A DNA stretch of 9,058 nt from Chloroflexota bacterium (lineage in GTDB: Bacteria; Chloroflexota; Dehalococcoidia; JAUQQI01). Both the position numbers and the translations under genes were made by a program. Below, piece by piece: positions 6,493 to 9,058 of the stretch (the stretch's first letter is position 1; the number at the start of each line of letters is the position of its first letter). The notes under the pieces were generated by a model that saw only the letters and a list, made by a program, of their open reading frames with translations, was not told the DNA's origin and did no database searches. The DNA lies in assembly GCA_030549955.1 (NCBI GenBank), contig JAUQQI010000123.1, forward strand, positions 1-9,058, given 5' to 3'.

Positions 6493-6983
6493 CGTCGGCT
6501 CCTTTCGGCAATCTTGGCTTTTACCGCTGCCAGGACGTTCGGCGGTACGAGCTCCGATATGTCCCCGCCCAGGGGGGCAATTTCCCGCACCCGGCTCGAA
6601 GAAAAATACGAATATTCAAGCCTGGTCATCAGAATTATTGTCTCGATTTCGGGGGCCATCTTGGCGTTCATCAGGGCCATCTCGTACTCGTAGAGAAAGT
6701 CGTCGAAGGCCCGGATGCCCCGAATTATAACCTTGGCATCAATCCTCCGGGCAAAATCGACCGTCAGCCCGGTGTACGGGAGGACCTCGACGTTGCGGAG
6801 GTGACGGGCTGCCTCCCGGAAGAGCTCAACCCGCTCTTCGGTGCTGAAAAGGACGTTCTTGGGCGGCGCGTCGTAAACACCTACCACCAGCCGGTCGAAA
6901 AGCCTCGCCGCCCGGGTTGCCACGTCAAGGTGGCCGAGGGTGACCGGGTCGAAGGTGCCCGGGTAGAGGGCTGTGATGCTCAC
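6489..6983 (-). CDS. coaD: phosphopantetheine adenylyltransferase
   Basis: CoaD transfers AMP from ATP to 4'-phosphopantetheine, forming dephospho-CoA, the penultimate step of CoA synthesis. The 164-residue product starts with ALYPGTFDPVTLGHLD; Thr15 and His18 form the nucleotidyltransferase TxGH signature (TLGH here, where many members have TNGH). It continues with RGIRAFDDFLYEYEMALMN (88-106) and with YSYFSSSRVRE (124-134), the ATP-binding counterpart of the ISST motif. Length is normal. The GTG start overlaps the rsmD stop as GTGA, so translation is probably coupled; a GGGGGA stretch lies 12 bases upstream. The TAG stop shares bases with the ATA of the next gene. The rsmD-coaD pairing is widespread in bacteria. 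Confidence 0.97.
   Translation of the reverse strand: MSITALYPGTFDPVTLGHLDVATRAARLFDRLVVGVYDAPPKNVLFSTEERVELFREAARHLRNVEVLPYTGLTVDFARRIDAKVIIRGIRAFDDFLYEYEMALMNAKMAPEIETIILMTRLEYSYFSSSRVREIAPLGGDISELVPPNVLAAVKAKIAERSRR
6499..6505 (-). promoter_or_regulatory. ribosome binding site supporting the ATA start
   Basis: AAAGGAG on the minus strand lies within the last codons of coaD, with six bases (CCGACG) between it and the ATA at 6492-6490. No other candidate start codon of any frame sits at this spacing. Its position is what favours the ATA over the GTG at 6429. Confidence 0.6.
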
Positions 6984-7546
6984 CTGGCGTGCTGGTCCCC
7001 CTCTTTGACGTAAATTGAGACCGCGGTTCCGCCGTAGGCTCGCTGCCGAACCAGCGCAAAGCCGTCCAGTTCGTCGGGCAGGGTCACACTCCGGGGGTGC
7101 TCAACCACCAGCACCGTTCCGGGTCCGGTCCGGCCGGACCGGACCACCTCCTCGACGGCGCCCACAAAGTTCGGCAGGTTATAAGGCGGGTCCATGAAGA
7201 TTATATCATAGGGCCCCTCGACGACCCGCAGGGCCTTGCGGACCATGAGCCGGTAAACCCTGCCCCGGTCGGCAAAGCCTAGGGCCCTGAGGTTCTCTTT
7301 GATGGTCTGGGCGGCCAGCGGGTCCTGCTCGACAAAATCAACCCAGCGGGCGCCGCGGCTGAGGGCTTCCAGCCCCAGGGCCCCGCTCCCGGCGTAAAGG
7401 TCGAGGGCCCGGCCTCCGACCAGCGGTGCTCCCATGCTTGCCAGCATATCAAAGATTGCCCCCCGGACCAGGTCGGAGGTGGGCCGGGTCCTGCCCTTCG
7501 GGGCCTTGAGCTGACGGCCCTTGGCTGTGCCGCTGATGATTCGCAT
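6980..7546 (-). CDS. rsmD: 16S rRNA (guanine(966)-N(2))-methyltransferase
   Basis: RsmD methylates N2 of G966 (E. coli numbering) in 16S rRNA using S-adenosylmethionine. From the ATG at 7546 the product has 188 residues, as expected. It starts with the family opening MRIISGTAKGRQLKAP, followed by RPTSDLVRGAIFDML. The SAM-binding loop is DLYAGSGALGLEALSRGA (49-66), and the base-binding catalytic motif is MDPPYNLP (118-125). An open frame extends back to 7711, but that part overlaps the glycoside hydrolase gene in another frame and has no family similarity. The ribosome binding site is weak (GGGGC). The 52-base gap to the upstream gene is the last sizeable one before the tightly packed run, so transcription could start here. 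Confidence 0.95.
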   Translation of the reverse strand: MRIISGTAKGRQLKAPKGRTRPTSDLVRGAIFDMLASMGAPLVGGRALDLYAGSGALGLEALSRGARWVDFVEQDPLAAQTIKENLRALGFADRGRVYRLMVRKALRVVEGPYDIIFMDPPYNLPNFVGAVEEVVRSGRTGPGTVLVVEHPRSVTLPDELDGFALVRQRAYGGTAVSIYVKEGDQHAR

Positions 7547-7598
7547 GGCTGTGCCCCGTAGTAAATATAGCAGAACCCGGCCCGTTACCTCCCGAACA

Positions 7599-9058
7599 TT
7601 ATTTCGGCATTGCAGCCAGGGCCAGGTAGGCCGGGCGGGGCGTCCAATCCGGATTGAGGATTGAGAAGGCCCGATTCGCATAGCGGTCCTGCGGGTCGGC
7701 CGAGGACGCAAAGTTCAGGTTCCAGACGAACATAACCGCGACATAGCCCTTCTCCCGGCCGATCTGGAACGCCCGGACCAGGTAGTTGGCCTGGTCCTGT
7801 TCGGAGTTGTCCCGGGCGTAGGCATACTCCGGGTACGGGTTCGGCGACGATGCCCACCCGAACTCGGTGAACCACAGTTTCTTGTCGGCGTCGCCGTTTT
7901 CGACCATGACCTGGTAGTATTGCTCGAAGCGCCGGAAGAAGAATGACGGGTGGGTCGTGCCGTTCCAGGTCCGGGGCTTCGGGCTGAGCTGGCCGACAAA
8001 GTCGTCCGGCGGGTTATTGTACCCGCTCGGGTGGACGCCCACCCCGTCGAAGTAACCCTTCATGCCGGCGGCGTACATCTGCCGGAAGTAGTCTAGGTCG
8101 TCGATGGCCAGGAGCTGGCCGTTGATGTTGACCGTTCCGGCCGGGGTTGGGGCCCCGGTGATGACCAGGGCTGACGGGTCAGCCGCCTTAATGGCGCCGT
8201 AGGCCGCCCGGAGCAGGGCAACGTACTGGGCCGCGTTCTGACGGCCGGCGCCGCCCCATTCGTACCAGAGGTTCTGCTCGTTCCAGATCTCGTAGGCCTT
8301 AACCTTGCCCCGGTAGCGGCTGGCGAGGGCCCCGACGAAGTTCGCATAGTCCTGAGGGTTCGCCGGGGGACCCGGCACCGAAAAGTCGGTGTCGGCCGGA
8401 CGTGCCCATCGGGGGGCAGTGACGACGCTGAAGAGAAGGTTGATGCCGGCGCCGCTCGTTGCACTAACGATAGGGTCGAGCTTATCCCAGCCAACCTGAC
8501 CCCGGACTGCCTCCAGGTCTTCCCACCGCACCTGAACTTTGACCCAGTTGAACCCGGCCTGCTGGACCAGGCCAAGGGCCCGGTTCAGGTCGTTATATGG
8601 GTCAATCTGCATGCCGTAGCCGAAGCCCGGCGGGTTCGTGACCGGGGCCGTGCCGTAGGCTGCCGGGTCTTCCACCTGGACCGCGGCCTGGGGGATGATG
8701 CCGGCCTCCTTGGCGACATCCCCGCCGTTGGCAAAGACGACCTGGCCGGCCCGGGCCCAGGGCACATCCACCATCCACTGCTGAAGGATGACCCGCTGGG
8801 CCCTGAGCACCCGGACGTTGCCATAGTCCTTGACCGGGGCCATCGGCAGGCCATTTAAATTGAGCCAGTCCCCAACCCCAAAATAGGCCGCCCGGATGGC
8901 CGGATAATCATCCAAAAGCTTCAGGCGGTTGGCGATAATCTGGTCCCAGCTCAGGCCCTGCTCGTTGAACTGGGCCGGCCTCGGGGTTGAGCGGACGACC
9001 TCGAGCCAGCCGTCCTTGCCCAGGTTGGTGAACTCGTCGAAGACGTTGACGAAGTAGA
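7599..9058 (-). CDS. glycoside hydrolase, clan GH-A type, 5' end outside window
   Basis: The frame is open to the right edge, so the start is outside; 485 residues are visible, and the TTG at 8915 is internal. Residues about 145-480 form a TIM-barrel like those of retaining clan GH-A enzymes (GH5/GH39-like). Glu260 in YEIWNEQNLWYEW is the predicted acid/base and Glu398 in LWFTEFGWASSP the predicted nucleophile. FGVGVHP-like and MFVWNLNF segments fit strands 6 and 8 of such a barrel. The preceding region (about 48-130) has GLPMAPVKDYG, QRVILQQW, DVPWARAGQVVFANGGDVAKEAGIIP; I recognise this only as a module recurring in secreted Chloroflexota proteins, and it may help bind the cell wall. Export is likely but the signal peptide is not visible. 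Substrate cannot be read from sequence, and TAA at 7599 ends the protein just after the barrel with no binding module. Confidence 0.85.
   Translation of the reverse strand, partial: YFVNVFDEFTNLGKDGWLEVVRSTPRPAQFNEQGLSWDQIIANRLKLLDDYPAIRAAYFGVGDWLNLNGLPMAPVKDYGNVRVLRAQRVILQQWMVDVPWARAGQVVFANGGDVAKEAGIIPQAAVQVEDPAAYGTAPVTNPPGFGYGMQIDPYNDLNRALGLVQQAGFNWVKVQVRWEDLEAVRGQVGWDKLDPIVSATSGAGINLLFSVVTAPRWARPADTDFSVPGPPANPQDYANFVGALASRYRGKVKAYEIWNEQNLWYEWGGAGRQNAAQYVALLRAAYGAIKAADPSALVITGAPTPAGTVNINGQLLAIDDLDYFRQMYAAGMKGYFDGVGVHPSGYNNPPDDFVGQLSPKPRTWNGTTHPSFFFRRFEQYYQVMVENGDADKKLWFTEFGWASSPNPYPEYAYARDNSEQDQANYLVRAFQIGREKGYVAVMFVWNLNFASSADPQDRYANRAFSILNPDWTPRPAYLALAAMPK

Noticed and set aside
7564..7569. 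TATATT resembling a -10 box upstream of rsmD on the minus strand
   Set aside because: It lies in an AT-rich island of the 52-base gap, but no -35-like hexamer is found 16-19 bases upstream, so I do not call a promoter.
7547..7711. N-terminal extension of the rsmD frame
   Set aside because: RsmD begins at MRIISG; the extension covers the end of the glycoside hydrolase gene and has no family similarity.
1..9058. CRISPR array, tRNA/rRNA, insertion sequence, toxin-antitoxin or defence genes
   Set aside because: No regularly spaced repeats, terminal inverted repeats, transposase motifs or RNA gene signatures were seen; nearly all sequence is taken by recognisable genes.

Overview
This is a GC-rich bacterial stretch packed with genes; no gap between genes exceeds about 80 bases. 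The organism is most likely a member of the Chloroflexota, perhaps thermophilic. That is an inference from a membrane-anchored protein with a Pro/Thr-rich tail, the style of the secreted glycoside hydrolase, and the gene order. No rRNA or other taxonomic marker is present to prove it.

Layout. Positions 3-1513 read rightward: the 3' end of a citrate synthase gene, an unrecognised three-helix membrane protein, and RNase PH (rph). From 1510 to the right edge everything reads leftward. In transcription order this is: a 5'-truncated secreted clan GH-A type glycoside hydrolase (window edge to 7599), rsmD, coaD, a coiled-coil protein resembling ATP synthase subunit b, a DUF177/YceD protein, rpmF, fabD, fabG, nusB, acpP, tatC, and a one-helix membrane protein with a Pro/Thr-rich exterior. 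The two gene sets meet tail to tail at 1510-1513, where the stop codons overlap.

How the genes fit together. From rsmD to the last gene the leftward run is probably one operon, because most junctions overlap or are under 16 bases; the exception is the 78-base nusB-acpP gap. It combines ribosome biogenesis (RsmD, DUF177/YceD, L32), CoA and ACP supply (CoaD makes the CoA precursor; holo-ACP is made from CoA), fatty-acid synthesis (FabD, FabG, AcpP), transcription antitermination (NusB) and Tat protein export (TatC). plsX and fabH, which often sit between rpmF and fabD, are absent here.

The most notable observation is the coiled-coil gene after coaD. The frame holding its family-like N-terminus has no ATG, GTG or TTG start. 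It has an ATA codon 6 bases after an AAAGGAG ribosome binding site, overlapping the coaD stop as ATAG. Other points of interest are a strong hairpin between nusB and acpP, a very G-rich tract downstream of rph, and the unplaced small membrane protein coupled to rph. I found no CRISPR array, mobile element, tRNA, rRNA or defence system, and no clear novel multi-gene system.
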